From the IMG/VR virus record IMGVR_UViG_3300025853_000216, positions 1 through 40,832 of that record: a stretch of 40,832 bases of DNA; one strand, written 5' to 3'. Positions 25,887 through 32,842 of this stretch are shown piece after piece. Position numbers and translations under genes: made by a program. Each line of letters opens with the position of its first letter. Positions within the stretch are counted from its first letter, which is position 1. Under the pieces are notes generated by a model that did no database searches, was not told where the DNA came from, and was given only the letters and a program-made list of their open reading frames with translations. This DNA comes from a virus.

Positions 25887-26708
25887 TTATTCCTTCGGCA
25901 ATGGCTCGTATGTTTCATAGTCTGCACAAGGGCCATTGGCTTCTTTGTCATGCTTGTCGCAATGCCACGCTCCACTAGGATGGGCTGAAGAAAAGCGGCA
26001 TGTTCCGCATCGTACTGGAATGTCCATGCCTTCCCAACATACGCCACGCTTGAAGCATCCGCGACATCTCCAATCAGTCCCGTCGTCGCTGATCTTTCTG
26101 GCTTTTCCAAGGACAACACGTTCGATGCGTTCCTTGATGTGTGCAAATTCAAATTCGTCATAGTCTACTAGCTCCGCATGGTATTCGCAGTTGTTCTTAT
26201 TGATGGCGATGAACAAGGTCTGCGTCATATCGGACATGCCCATCATCATTTGGACCTGCCCGAAATACTGTGGGTGAGATGACTTCACCCCATTTTTCTT
26301 AAACTTATTGAAGCTCGCATCGTTCATGGATTTAATTTCCAAGACGCGCACGATGCCATCGTCAAGCTCGACGTGGCCATCCATATGACAGACGATGTGT
26401 CCGCCCCATGCTTCGTATGTATGCTGTCTGTTTGTTAAGCCGTCTACTTCCCAGACGCGGATGTCCGCTTTCTTCTTGAGGTCTTTTACGACTTCGTCTT
26501 CGAGGATGTGGCCCAACTGGAATATTCGCTTGAGGCGAGGGTCTGGCTCCACATTAGGAAATCCGCGTAAGTTGTACGCGATTGCGGCGTCGCATGCGTT
26601 TCCGATGATGGACGCGCCGATATACTCTCTGGCTCTTTCTTCTCGTTTGGCATTGTCGTACCCTTCGTCAATGGCGAAAACGACTTCTTCTGCTGTCTTT
26701 ACCTGCAC
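25887..26708 (-). CDS. PD-(D/E)XK exonuclease with iron-staple-like cysteines
   Basis: This 273-residue nuclease begins at a GTG with an AGGG site. The core has GH (67-68) with Glu70, Asp110 (CHMDGHVEL), Glu124-x-Lys126 (VLEIKSM) and Gln151 (YFGQVQ). This is the order D-ExK-Q of lambda-exonuclease/RecB-like PD-(D/E)XK enzymes. Cysteines at 39, then 215, 218 and 224 form C...C-x2-C-x5-C around the core, the pattern that holds a 4Fe-4S cluster in AddB and Cas4-type nucleases. A second C-terminal set (Cys234, 237, 250, 261) could bind zinc. Together with the nearby SSB-like and Sak4-like genes it probably resects DNA ends for recombination. Iron binding is inference from spacing. Confidence 0.82.
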   Translation of the reverse strand: MQVKTAEEVVFAIDEGYDNAKREERAREYIGASIIGNACDAAIAYNLRGFPNVEPDPRLKRIFQLGHILEDEVVKDLKKKADIRVWEVDGLTNRQHTYEAWGGHIVCHMDGHVELDDGIVRVLEIKSMNDASFNKFKKNGVKSSHPQYFGQVQMMMGMSDMTQTLFIAINKNNCEYHAELVDYDEFEFAHIKERIERVVLGKARKISDDGTDWRCRGCFKRGVCWEGMDIPVRCGTCRFSSAHPSGAWHCDKHDKEANGPCADYETYEPLPKE

Positions 26709-26731
26709 TGCTTTGCCCTATTCTTGTTAGG

Positions 26732-26756
26732 TTGAGGGGGGCAAAGCCCCCCTCAA
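26732..26756 (-). terminator. Strong GC hairpin between SSB and exonuclease genes
   Basis: An 11-bp perfect stem (TTGAGGGGGGC / GCCCCCCTCAA) with an AAA loop lies in the 55-base gap between the leftward SSB-like and exonuclease genes. No T-run follows on the minus strand (it reads CCTAACAAG). It is therefore more likely an attenuator or an mRNA-stability hairpin than a full terminator. Confidence 0.6.
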
Positions 26757-26763
26757 TATGTCA

Positions 26764-27246
26764 TTAGAACGGGATTTCGTCGTCCATCTTAGTGGGTTTA
26801 GAGGACTTGTCGGAGCTTCCTTCATTATCTGAAGCGAGCGGTTTGAAGCTCTTAATCTCCGTCTGCTGACGTTGGTTTCCATCTCTGTCTTGCCATGGTT
26901 TGCCCAAGCCAATGTAGACCTGACACTTCAGACCTACCAAAGTGGAAACATCATCTGGTTTGTCAGGGTTTGGGTGGCCCCCCGCAACCAGAAATGACTT
27001 CAACTGACGCAAGCCGATCTCAACAGCTTGCGCATTTGAATGGTGGACATTGAAGTTCATTCGAATGTCACCCGCACCATCGACGTCTTCGAAGTCTGCG
27101 ACCACGCGTTTGTTTGCGCTGTCGCCGATGCTTTCGACCTTCGCCGATGTGCATTTTACTGTGTAATTACCTGTGTCCAGACGACGGGAGCCTTCGCTCT
27201 CCTCAACCTTTGAAAGGTCTAAGTCTCCAAAACCACTCCAACTCAT
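26764..27246 (-). CDS. Single-stranded DNA-binding-like protein
   Basis: This 160-residue protein has a beta-rich N-terminal part (LDTGNYTVKCTSAKVESIGDS, VADFEDVDGAGDIRMNFNVHHSN, LVGLKCQVYIGLGKPW) as in phage DUF669/OB-fold DNA-binding proteins. A disordered Ser/Lys-rich linker follows, and it ends in an acidic tip, DDEIPF, like the SSB C-terminal tail that recruits partner enzymes. The start overlaps the stop of the Sak4-like ATPase gene (ATGA at 27243-27246). DUF669 proteins are commonly next to Sak4/Sak3-type recombinases. It probably coats ssDNA during replication and annealing or strand exchange. Confidence 0.8.
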   Translation of the reverse strand: MSWSGFGDLDLSKVEESEGSRRLDTGNYTVKCTSAKVESIGDSANKRVVADFEDVDGAGDIRMNFNVHHSNAQAVEIGLRQLKSFLVAGGHPNPDKPDDVSTLVGLKCQVYIGLGKPWQDRDGNQRQQTEIKSFKPLASDNEGSSDKSSKPTKMDDEIPF

Positions 27247-28049
27247 TTTTCATCTCCTATCTTTTTGTCAGATTGAGCCGATTGATATTTCTCCCACTCG
27301 TCGTCTGGCATAGACATGCGAGACAGGAGTTCAGTTACGTCATCCACCTTTTCATATGGCTTCAGACGTTGGCGGGGATCACGAACCTTGCCGTGCCATC
27401 CGCTTGCCTCATCAGTCACGACGTAACGTGAAACCTTGGGCATACCTTGGTCGTTCTTTTCCGTCGTGCGCACACCGCACAAGACGTGGTCGAACAACGC
27501 AGGGATTTGCTTCGCCACCTTCTGGCCTTTTACAAATGGCCAATACTGGGTGACATCGTTTGCGTCTTGCTCTTCAGCAGCAAGGCAGGTGACATAAACG
27601 TGCATGTCCAGATCGCGTATCCATTTCAGGGTGCCGATCATCATCCGTGAGTAGTCTGCCCATAGCTGAAAGCCGTTGTTGTTATGCTTATGCTCGACCT
27701 CTAGGTGTTCGATCAGGCGTTCAGCCAGTTCGGTCAAGCTGTCGATGGCGATCCATTTGTAACCTGCCTTCTGAAAATCTTCAGTGGCAATCATCTTACA
27801 GATACCTCGGTAAGAATACACGCCGCCCTCTGGATCGTGGCTGCCATCCCATGAGGAGAATGGAACGTAGTCGATGTCGACGTCTTCGACAGACTTCAGT
27901 CCGCTTTCGCCTGAGATAATCAAGCCCTTTCCAAAGCGCTTTTGATAGTACCGACATTGGTACGTTTTACCGTACCCATGGTGAGCGTAGAGCAGCACCT
28001 TTGTGGGGCCATCCTTTGTAATGGATGACGTCTTGGGGAAATTAAACAT
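27243..28049 (-). CDS. Sak4-like RecA-family ATPase (AAA_24)
   Basis: This 268-residue RecA-core ATPase has Walker A HHGYGKT at 23-29, a GESGLKSVED segment after strand 2, and Walker B IAIDSLTEL around Asp103. It also has the long WADYSRMMIGTLKWIRDLDMHVYVTCLAAEEQ stretch typical of phage nucleotide-binding proteins. Sak4-like proteins are short recombinases that act with SSB to promote single-strand annealing or strand exchange. The C-terminus is charged. The gene precedes the SSB-like gene with a four-base overlap and follows the 28042-28476 gene with an eight-base overlap, so this is a tightly coupled recombination unit. Confidence 0.85.
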   Translation of the reverse strand: MFNFPKTSSITKDGPTKVLLYAHHGYGKTYQCRYYQKRFGKGLIISGESGLKSVEDVDIDYVPFSSWDGSHDPEGGVYSYRGICKMIATEDFQKAGYKWIAIDSLTELAERLIEHLEVEHKHNNNGFQLWADYSRMMIGTLKWIRDLDMHVYVTCLAAEEQDANDVTQYWPFVKGQKVAKQIPALFDHVLCGVRTTEKNDQGMPKVSRYVVTDEASGWHGKVRDPRQRLKPYEKVDDVTELLSRMSMPDDEWEKYQSAQSDKKIGDEK

Positions 28050-28476
28050 GTGGGATCACCTTAATTTTCGGTTTGTCTAGCTTTCGAGTGAGAGCAAATT
28101 TCAGCTTCTCCTGCTCGCTTGTTGGAAGTTTAAGGAACTTCCGCTTGTCTACGGTCAACGACCGCTTGACGTGATCGGGCAAGTCACCTTGAGAGAATGC
28201 TTTCTCCAATGCTTCCTTGTCCCACGTCCACCGCTCAGAGCGGTTGACGACGACCTCAAAGCTGTCCGTCGACATTGCGAGTTCGCCTGCCTCTTCTGGA
28301 AAGACATACGCAATTTCTGTTTCGACTTGGGCTAAGAGAATGGTCAGAGCTTCTAGCTGATTAGACACCTCAAGGTGTTGCTTCGCTAAATCCTCCAGTG
28401 TTTTACTTCGCTCGGAAGGTTTGGGGGTCTTCTTGCCTATGCTATCAAAGACATCCCATTCATCGCTTTCGATCAT
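28042..28476 (-). CDS. Recombination-operon hypothetical protein (144 aa)
   Basis: I place the start at the ATG at 28476 because AGGAGGAG lies 4-5 bases before it; a GTG at 28497 lies before that site. The 144-residue protein has a coiled-coil segment (about 30-60, LEDLAKQHLEVSNQLEALTILLAQVETEI). A charged domain with ERWTWDKEALEKAF and VKRSLTVDKRKFLKLPTSEQEKLKFALTRKL follows. It resembles small proteins often found before Sak4/SSB genes, broadly Gp157-like in layout. It is the first gene of the leftward operon, reading from the divergent control region. The exact function is not known. Confidence 0.72.
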   Translation of the reverse strand: MIESDEWDVFDSIGKKTPKPSERSKTLEDLAKQHLEVSNQLEALTILLAQVETEIAYVFPEEAGELAMSTDSFEVVVNRSERWTWDKEALEKAFSQGDLPDHVKRSLTVDKRKFLKLPTSEQEKLKFALTRKLDKPKIKVIPHV

Positions 28477-28520
28477 ATGCTCCTCCTGTGAACTCACCAG
28501 CTACAAAATCGTTTGGTGTC

Positions 28521-28563
28521 TTGTCACACCCACAGGTGTAGTATATATGATACAAGGTGTCAA
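28521..28563. promoter_or_regulatory. Divergent promoter/operator region
   Basis: Rightward, TTGTCA (28521-28526) faces TATATATGAT around 28542-28551. The inverted repeat ACACC-CACA-GGTGT (28526-28539) lies between them. Leftward, TTGACA is read on the minus strand at 28563-28558 followed by CC, though I see no convincing -10 for it. AGGTGT recurs at 28555-28560. The arrangement looks like an operator inside a promoter, placed between the Cro-sized gene and the recombination operon. Confidence 0.6.
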
Positions 28564-28581
28564 CAACATGGAGTAGATAAA

Positions 28582-28809
28582 TTGTCTGCACGATTGAACA
28601 TTGAAGCGTTGATCTGTGATCTTGGAGGAGCAGCCGAAGTGGCCAAGATAGCAGGTGTGGTGCGCACTGCCCCGTATGGGTGGGTGAAACGTAACTACGT
28701 TTCCAGTTCAGTCTTGGAGAAAATCAAAACTGCCAAACCTGACATTGACTTAGACTTATACTTTCACGAGGTGGACGATGACCAAGACAAAACTGGAGGC
28801 CGCACTTGA
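28582..28809 (+). CDS. Cro-sized helix-turn-helix regulator (TTG start)
   Basis: This 75-residue protein begins at TTG (28582), eight bases after GGAG (28570-28573). There is no ATG in a better place. The sequence LICDLGGAAEVAKIAGVVRTAPYGWVKRNYVSSSVLEKIK matches a Cro/YdaS-like HTH: a helix, then AEVAKIAGV as the first helix of the motif and PYGWVKR as the recognition part. The tail is acidic. It overlaps the primase gene by 32 bases. It sits beside the ACACC/GGTGT repeats and is the natural candidate to bind them, repressing one or both divergent operons. The assignment as a repressor is inference from size, fold and position. Confidence 0.72.
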   Translation: MSARLNIEALICDLGGAAEVAKIAGVVRTAPYGWVKRNYVSSSVLEKIKTAKPDIDLDLYFHEVDDDQDKTGGRT

Positions 28810-30688
28810 GTATTTGGATCGCGGCTGGGCCGTTATCCCTATCAAGGGCGACAAGAGACCCGCAATAAAGTGGGCAGATTTCCAACAGAGGCACCCGACT
28901 GAAGAAGAAGTCATAGACTGGTGGACCAAGTGGCCAGACTATGACATCGCAGTCATCACAGGTGAGATAAGCGGCATCGTCGTGGTCGACTGTGACAACG
29001 AAGAAGCCGTGGACGCATCCCAAGAAGCGGGAATGCAAAGTCCAATCAGGGTGAAGACCAAGCGCGGTCTTCACCTTTACTTTGAACACCCAAAAGATGG
29101 CATCCGTCGTGGCCCACGGGCAGGTGTGAACAGCAGAGGAGCGGACTGGCCAAAGATCAATGGCCTAGACTTCAGAGGGGACGGCAGCTATGCGCTGCTT
29201 CCCCCATCCAACAACTATGAATGGATAATACCGCCATACATGGACTGGGATGAGATGCCCATGTGGCGTGACTGGCGTCCGACGCTGAAGGAAGACCGTC
29301 TTACAGCAGACTTCACTTTCTCAAAGCTCGACCTGTCTTCGATTGATCCTCTTGATCCAGACGAGTTCATCAGTGAATGGGATCGCACCGCCAAGTATGT
29401 GATCGAACACTTCCCATCCACCAAAAAGATACCAACTGGTGCAGGCAATGGACGCAACGAGCGTGTGATGCGGTACATCAGCGAGAGTATTCTGGAAGGT
29501 TTCTTTGGGCCAGAGCTACGCGTGCGTGGCTTCGCCTTTATGAATGAGTTCTTTGAGGAGAGCCTAGACGAGCGAGAGTTCGAGGCGACGGTCCAGTCTA
29601 TGGAGCAGGCTGAACGTCGTAACCATCCCGAACGCTTCGACGACAAAGGCCAGTACATATACAGCCGTGACTTGGCCCCAAAGAAAGAAGAAAACAAGAA
29701 ACGCAAGCTCATTCAGATGCGGGATGCGGAGCAACTTTTAGAGGAAGCAGACGCAAAAACCTATTTGATAGAGCCGTGGCTTCCTGCTAATACAATCGTG
29801 CAGGTTTTCGGATATTCTGGGCATGGGAAATCCTTGTTCGTGCAGCACGCTGTAACGGCGTTATGCGCAGGAAGGAAATACTTTGGACCGTTTGAGATCG
29901 GTCGACCTGCACGAGTTCTCTACCTCGACTTTGAAATGGGTATGGCCACGATTGCCAGACGTCTGATGGAGATGCGCCAGATACACGGCGACACTCAAGA
30001 CCGCCTGAACATCTGGACGCCATTCATCGAGGGACGGGAGATCGACTTGCAGACGCGGGAAGGTCTCCTCGATCTACAGGAATGGATCAAGTTCGCTGGC
30101 CCAGACGTCGTCGTGATCGACACCATCCGCTCTGCATACCCAGGGATGGCAGAAAATTCGGCAGACGAATGGGCCAAAGTGAACAAGCTGGCGGTCACGC
30201 TGCGAAACTCTGGTCTTGCTGTTATCCTTATTCACCACAGCAACAAGCCGTCTGAGAGTGGCGTCGGCAGGGAAGCTGGCTCAACCAACCAGTTGACCGT
30301 CTTGGAGACGCAGATCAGGGTGGCTCAAGTCTTCAGGGATGAGGAGACGGCGAAGCAAAACGCTGGCCTGTACGACAATAACTATGACAACCCCGTCTGG
30401 CCATTGCTGGAGAGCAAGCTGCCGCCAGAGTATCGTCTGTATATGGTGATGGAAATTAGGTACGGCAAAGTCCGAGAGTGGACTGATCTGCATGACCGTG
30501 TGCAATGGATTGGATACGCGGCGCACAACACAACAGACGAGAAGATCGTCGTGAGTAGCAAGTCCACCAAGCAGCGTGCAAAAGACATGGCCCTAGAAGG
30601 TCTGTCTGCTCCTGCTATTTCCGATAAGCTGCATCGACCTCTACGGTTGGTCCGTGAGTGGCTCGAACTTCGAGATACTTCTTCCTAG
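28778..30688 (+). CDS. Primase-polymerase fused to RepA-like helicase
   Basis: This is a 636-residue two-part replication protein. Residues 1-170 are a bifunctional prim-pol domain, with acidic metal residues Asp71 and Asp73 (VVVDCDNEE), His99 (RGLHLYF) and Asp131 (LDFRGDGSY). Residues about 320-560 are a RecA-fold helicase/ATPase of the RepA/AAA_25 kind: Walker A GYSGHGKS at 345-352, Walker B VVVIDTIRS with Asp448, and LIHHSNKPS. The C-terminal end looks like an HTH (APAISDKLHRPLRLVREWLEL). It would lay primers and unwind DNA at the fork. No DNA polymerase is seen in the window. Its 3' end overlaps a gene on the other strand by 74 bases. Confidence 0.9.
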   Translation: MTKTKLEAALEYLDRGWAVIPIKGDKRPAIKWADFQQRHPTEEEVIDWWTKWPDYDIAVITGEISGIVVVDCDNEEAVDASQEAGMQSPIRVKTKRGLHLYFEHPKDGIRRGPRAGVNSRGADWPKINGLDFRGDGSYALLPPSNNYEWIIPPYMDWDEMPMWRDWRPTLKEDRLTADFTFSKLDLSSIDPLDPDEFISEWDRTAKYVIEHFPSTKKIPTGAGNGRNERVMRYISESILEGFFGPELRVRGFAFMNEFFEESLDEREFEATVQSMEQAERRNHPERFDDKGQYIYSRDLAPKKEENKKRKLIQMRDAEQLLEEADAKTYLIEPWLPANTIVQVFGYSGHGKSLFVQHAVTALCAGRKYFGPFEIGRPARVLYLDFEMGMATIARRLMEMRQIHGDTQDRLNIWTPFIEGREIDLQTREGLLDLQEWIKFAGPDVVVIDTIRSAYPGMAENSADEWAKVNKLAVTLRNSGLAVILIHHSNKPSESGVGREAGSTNQLTVLETQIRVAQVFRDEETAKQNAGLYDNNYDNPVWPLLESKLPPEYRLYMVMEIRYGKVREWTDLHDRVQWIGYAAHNTTDEKIVVSSKSTKQRAKDMALEGLSAPAISDKLHRPLRLVREWLELRDTSS

Positions 30689-30872
30689 CTTTTATTTCTT
30701 CTGGCGTAAGGTGGCGGACTGACGTCACCTTCGCCTCTGGGAAGTGGTCTCGAACTCTATCAACTAGCTCTGCTATTTCTGGATACTTGCGACGGTTTTC
30801 CTCGACAAGTTTCTTCCGCATAAGCTCTTCGTAACGTAGCTTATCTGCGGCTATTTCTTCCTTGGTTGCCAT
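30615..30872 (-). CDS. Charged helical hypothetical protein (85 aa)
   Basis: This 85-residue, highly charged protein (about a third Lys/Arg/Glu/Asp; MATKEEIAADKLRYEELMRKKLVEENRRKYP) is followed by a small segment with a VTSVRHLTPEEIKARKKYLE motif. A GAGAAAAC sequence stands in for an RBS before the ATG. Its 3' end lies antisense to the end of the primase gene (30615-30688). It is alone on the minus strand here, next to the structured element at 30885-30993, which forms its 5' flank. The family is not recognised. Coding status is supported by amino-acid composition and RBS, not by homology. Confidence 0.6.
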   Translation of the reverse strand: MATKEEIAADKLRYEELMRKKLVEENRRKYPEIAELVDRVRDHFPEAKVTSVRHLTPEEIKARKKYLEVRATHGPTVEVDAAYRK

Positions 30873-30884
30873 GTTTTCTCAGAA

Positions 30885-30993
30885 TTAAAATCGTCTAGGC
30901 GTGTGACTTTGTCACCTCGACGTTGCTGTCGTTTCACGACCGAGGCAGGCACTCCCGTGCCTGTCTCGGCCTAACGTCTCGCGACGATTTTAA
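30885..30993. ncRNA. 109-nt multi-branched structured element
   Basis: TTAAAATCGTC (30885-30895) pairs perfectly with GACGATTTTAA (30983-30993). TAGGC (30896-30900) continues by pairing with GCCTA (30969-30973) after a nine-base bulge. The enclosed part holds GTGAC-TTT-GTCAC (30903-30915), GTCGT-TTC-ACGAC (30928-30940) and a long CCGAGGCAGGCAC / GTGCCTGTCTCGG hairpin (30940-30969) with a TCCC loop and one G-T pair. The region is intergenic. It could be a small RNA, a leader structure for the minus-strand gene, or a replication or transfer origin. Confidence 0.6.
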
Positions 30994-31010
30994 CTTTTCT
31001 GATGGGAAAG

Positions 31011-31062
31011 TCAACACCTTTGACACCTTTGGGTGTTGATTTTTAGTAGTGTTACTTATACA
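31011..31062 (+). promoter_or_regulatory. Operator-like repeats and candidate promoter
   Basis: TCAACACC (31011-31018) and GGTGTTGA (31032-31039) form an inverted repeat. Inside it ACACC-TTTG-GGTGT (31023-31036) repeats the 5-4-5 layout seen at 28526-28539. TTGACA (31020-31025) is a -35 candidate, and TTAGTA (31043-31048) or TATACA (31057-31062) are weak -10 candidates. Only about 40-60 bases remain to the next start, so this would be the promoter for the 31099-34899 operon. Confidence 0.55.
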
Positions 31063-31098
31063 TTTGCACCATGAACAACTGTGCGACAAGGAAATATC

Positions 31099-31392
31099 AT
31101 GCCAAAGATGGTTCACGTCTCCGACGCGGACCTGAGTTGGCTCAAAGATAACCATCACGAACACTCTTACCACGACATGGCCAAGCGTATTGGATGCTGT
31201 GTCGACACCCTGAAGAGAATACTTGTACGAGAAGGTCTTCAGGAATTTGACGGAGCCAAGTATCAGGTTCGCACAATCGACAAAACTAAAATATGGACAC
31301 GTCCCTGTATGTCTTGCGGGGAGGAAGAAGAGCGTCCTCGGTTCTGGTACTTCTGTCGTAGCTGTAGGAAAACAATGGGATATACGGAATGA
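31099..31392 (+). CDS. HTH plus zinc-ribbon small protein
   Basis: I use the ATG at 31099, which has AAGGA six bases upstream; the frame is open from a GTG 18 bases earlier. The 97-residue product starts with a helix-turn-helix-like part (DADLSWLKDNHHEHSYHDMAKRIGCCVDTLKRILVREGL). It ends in two Cys pairs (CMSC ... CRSC), a probable zinc ribbon. Proteins of this size with HTH and Cys4 are common in marine phage accessory regions and may regulate or assist nuclease genes next door. It ends in an ATGA overlap with the resolvase-like gene. Confidence 0.72.
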   Translation: MPKMVHVSDADLSWLKDNHHEHSYHDMAKRIGCCVDTLKRILVREGLQEFDGAKYQVRTIDKTKIWTRPCMSCGEEEERPRFWYFCRSCRKTMGYTE

Positions 31393-31769
31393 CCAAAGCG
31401 CATAAGCGTAAGGGCGACGCATATGAGAGAGAGTTAGCAGCATACATCAACGACGCAACAGGACTTAACTGTTCTCGCGCACCCCTATCAGGCGGGGGAA
31501 AGGTCGGGATGCACGGCACCGCAGACTTGATCGGAACGCCAGCACTATTCGTCGAAGCCAAACGAGTAGAGCGATTAAACTTTCACGACGCACTCAAGCA
31601 AGCAGAAACCAACATCCAAAAGACGAACAGCATGTGCATGCCCGTCGTCGTCAACAGACGATCCAGAATGAAGACGGGCGAAAGTCTCTGCCTCCTAAGA
31701 CTTGACGATCTCCTCAAGCTCTACCGCTGTTACCTCGTCCTCAACGGCTATACAAAGGACGACCACTAA
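31389..31769 (+). CDS. Hjc-like PD-(D/E)XK Holliday junction resolvase
   Basis: This 126-residue nuclease has the Hjc-type signature. Lys8-Gly9 and Glu13 lie in KRKGDAYEREL, Asp46 in TADLIG, and Glu56-x-Lys58 in FVEAKR, with Gln71 downstream (ALKQAE). A basic, conserved-looking SGGGKVGMHG turn lies between. This is the E-D-ExK order of archaeal-type Holliday junction resolvases, also used by phages to debranch replicating DNA before packaging. It begins four bases inside the previous gene. It most likely completes the recombination set made by Sak4, SSB-like and exonuclease products. Confidence 0.78.
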   Translation: MTKAHKRKGDAYERELAAYINDATGLNCSRAPLSGGGKVGMHGTADLIGTPALFVEAKRVERLNFHDALKQAETNIQKTNSMCMPVVVNRRSRMKTGESLCLLRLDDLLKLYRCYLVLNGYTKDDH

Positions 31770-31808
31770 CGTCTTCGATGCCATAATCCTCAAGAAAGCG
31801 AGGACATA

Positions 31809-32084
31809 ATGGCTGCAAAGAAGAAGAAACGCTGTAACGTATCCCTTTCCGTCAAGCGCGGAGAGAAGAAACCTGCTTCTCAGGGCGCAGGTCTGACCGC
31901 AAAAGGTCGTGCCAAGTACAACAAAGCGTGCGGCTCCAAGCTCAAAGCCCCCCAACCATCTGGCGGTTCTCGCAAGAAATCCTACTGCTCACGCTCCGCT
32001 GGCCAGATGAAGATGCACAACATCAGTTGTTCCAAGACGCCAGAGAAACGTATCTGCGCAGCACGCAGACGTTGGAAGTGCTGA
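31809..32084 (+). CDS. Basic DUF6321-like phage protein
   Basis: This 91-residue, Lys/Arg-rich protein has an N-terminal KKKKR, the motif GAGLTAKGRAKYNKACGSKLKAPQP, and five cysteines (Cys10, 41, 59, 74 and 82) plus the C-terminal Cys91 (KC end). The GLTAKGRAKYN motif is one I recall from a recurring phage family (DUF6321), function unknown. A GAGGA site precedes the ATG, and the stop overlaps the next start (TGATG). It opens the run of small basic proteins here. Confidence 0.7.
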   Translation: MAAKKKKRCNVSLSVKRGEKKPASQGAGLTAKGRAKYNKACGSKLKAPQPSGGSRKKSYCSRSAGQMKMHNISCSKTPEKRICAARRRWKC

Positions 32085-32653
32085 TGGCAGACCCCAAAGA
32101 CATAGCAGATGAAATCTTCAAGTGGTCTAACGAAGTTATCGAGACACCACTAGAAGTCTTCGGTGGCCTCCCCGCCTGCCCGTTTGCACGGGCGGCGTGG
32201 GAGCGACAAAACGTCATGCTTCACGTTCTCTACGACATCGACGTCATCACCGACATCAAGCTCGCCATCAACCCCTTCGCTCCCAACGTACACATCTGCG
32301 CATGGGTAGACTACGACGAGATGACAGCCGACGAGTTCCAAGCATGGATCGACCACCACAATGAGAACCATTTCGGTGTCTGGCTCATGGGCTTTCACCC
32401 AGACAGCGACGAAAATGTAATGACACCCGAGTTCGATGGCCTCGTTGAGGACGACTACGCCCTAGTTCTTGTGCAATCATTGCAACATCTGGTGGAGGCG
32501 TCTGACAAACTTCGTCGCACAAGTTACTACGACGCATTCTCACCAGAGGACATGTCATACATCAACTACCGCAAGGAGATTTACGATGCGTGGAATGAAA
32601 AAATCAGTTCGCAAAAAGCCTTCCTCTACCAAGAAGAAGAAGCGATAAACTAG
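32084..32653 (+). CDS. Conserved acidic phage protein, function unknown (189 aa)
   Basis: I place the start at the ATG overlapping the previous stop (TGATG); the open frame upstream overlaps the preceding gene. The product has 189 residues. It opens with a helix (MADPKDIADEIFKWSNEVI), then a GGLPACPFARAAW segment, a beta region (LAINPFAPNVHICAWVDYDE), the helix EFQAWIDHHNENH, and an acidic C-terminus. A CPFAR-type turn and the alternating alpha/beta layout recall thioredoxin- or ferredoxin-like small folds, but there is no paired active-site Cys. The tiny gene at 32586-32648 is nested inside its 3' end in another frame. No function assigned. Confidence 0.7.
   Translation: MADPKDIADEIFKWSNEVIETPLEVFGGLPACPFARAAWERQNVMLHVLYDIDVITDIKLAINPFAPNVHICAWVDYDEMTADEFQAWIDHHNENHFGVWLMGFHPDSDENVMTPEFDGLVEDDYALVLVQSLQHLVEASDKLRRTSYYDAFSPEDMSYINYRKEIYDAWNEKISSQKAFLYQEEEAIN
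32586..32648 (+). CDS. Nested tiny basic peptide (20 aa)
   Basis: ATG at 32586 encodes 20 residues (MRGMKKSVRKKPSSTKKKKR), eleven of them Lys or Arg. It has a good AAGGAGA site ending 5 bases before the ATG. It lies wholly inside the 3' end of the 32084-32653 gene in a different frame. RBS strength and its place at the head of four similar tiny genes argue that it is translated, though a 20-codon ORF could be chance. Confidence 0.55.
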   Translation: MRGMKKSVRKKPSSTKKKKR

Positions 32654-32662
32654 GAGGCCACA

Positions 32663-32842
32663 ATGGCAAGAATGCGTAAAGACAGAGGCGTCGTCTTCGG
32701 CACATCTGCAACATCTAGCCGCAACCAACCAGTGATGGGCGGCAACCAGTTCCAAAATGCTTCGAACGTGTCGTCGCAGTTCGGTTCATCCCTATCCCGC
32801 ACCCCAGTCTACTTGGGTCGTCAACGGTCGATGCGTCGATGA
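32663..32842 (+). CDS. Small basic Ser/Arg/Gly-rich protein (59 aa)
   Basis: This 59-residue protein has the start MARMRKDRGVVFGTSATSSR, a Gly/Asn/Ser middle (MGGNQFQNASNVSSQFGSS) and the end YLGRQRSMRR. A strong AGGAGG site lies 6-7 bases before the ATG. The stop overlaps the next start (ATGA at 32839-32842). Its order in a run of tiny basic genes, and the similarity in style to small unnamed marine phage proteins, support it. Function unknown; a virion or nucleic-acid-binding role is possible. Confidence 0.7.
   Translation: MARMRKDRGVVFGTSATSSRNQPVMGGNQFQNASNVSSQFGSSLSRTPVYLGRQRSMRR

Noticed and set aside
25883-26161. The N-terminal extension of the coiled-coil gene at 25577-25882
   Set aside because: It overlaps the exonuclease gene, has an odd composition and no RBS, and the downstream ATG is well placed.
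26732-26756. Full Rho-independent terminator after the SSB-like gene
   Set aside because: The stem is strong but no T-run follows on the minus strand, so it is listed as a candidate hairpin rather than a certain terminator.
31928-32083. N-terminal extension of the 189-residue protein to 241 residues
   Set aside because: It overlaps the preceding small basic gene; the TGATG overlap at 32082-32086 gives a natural start.
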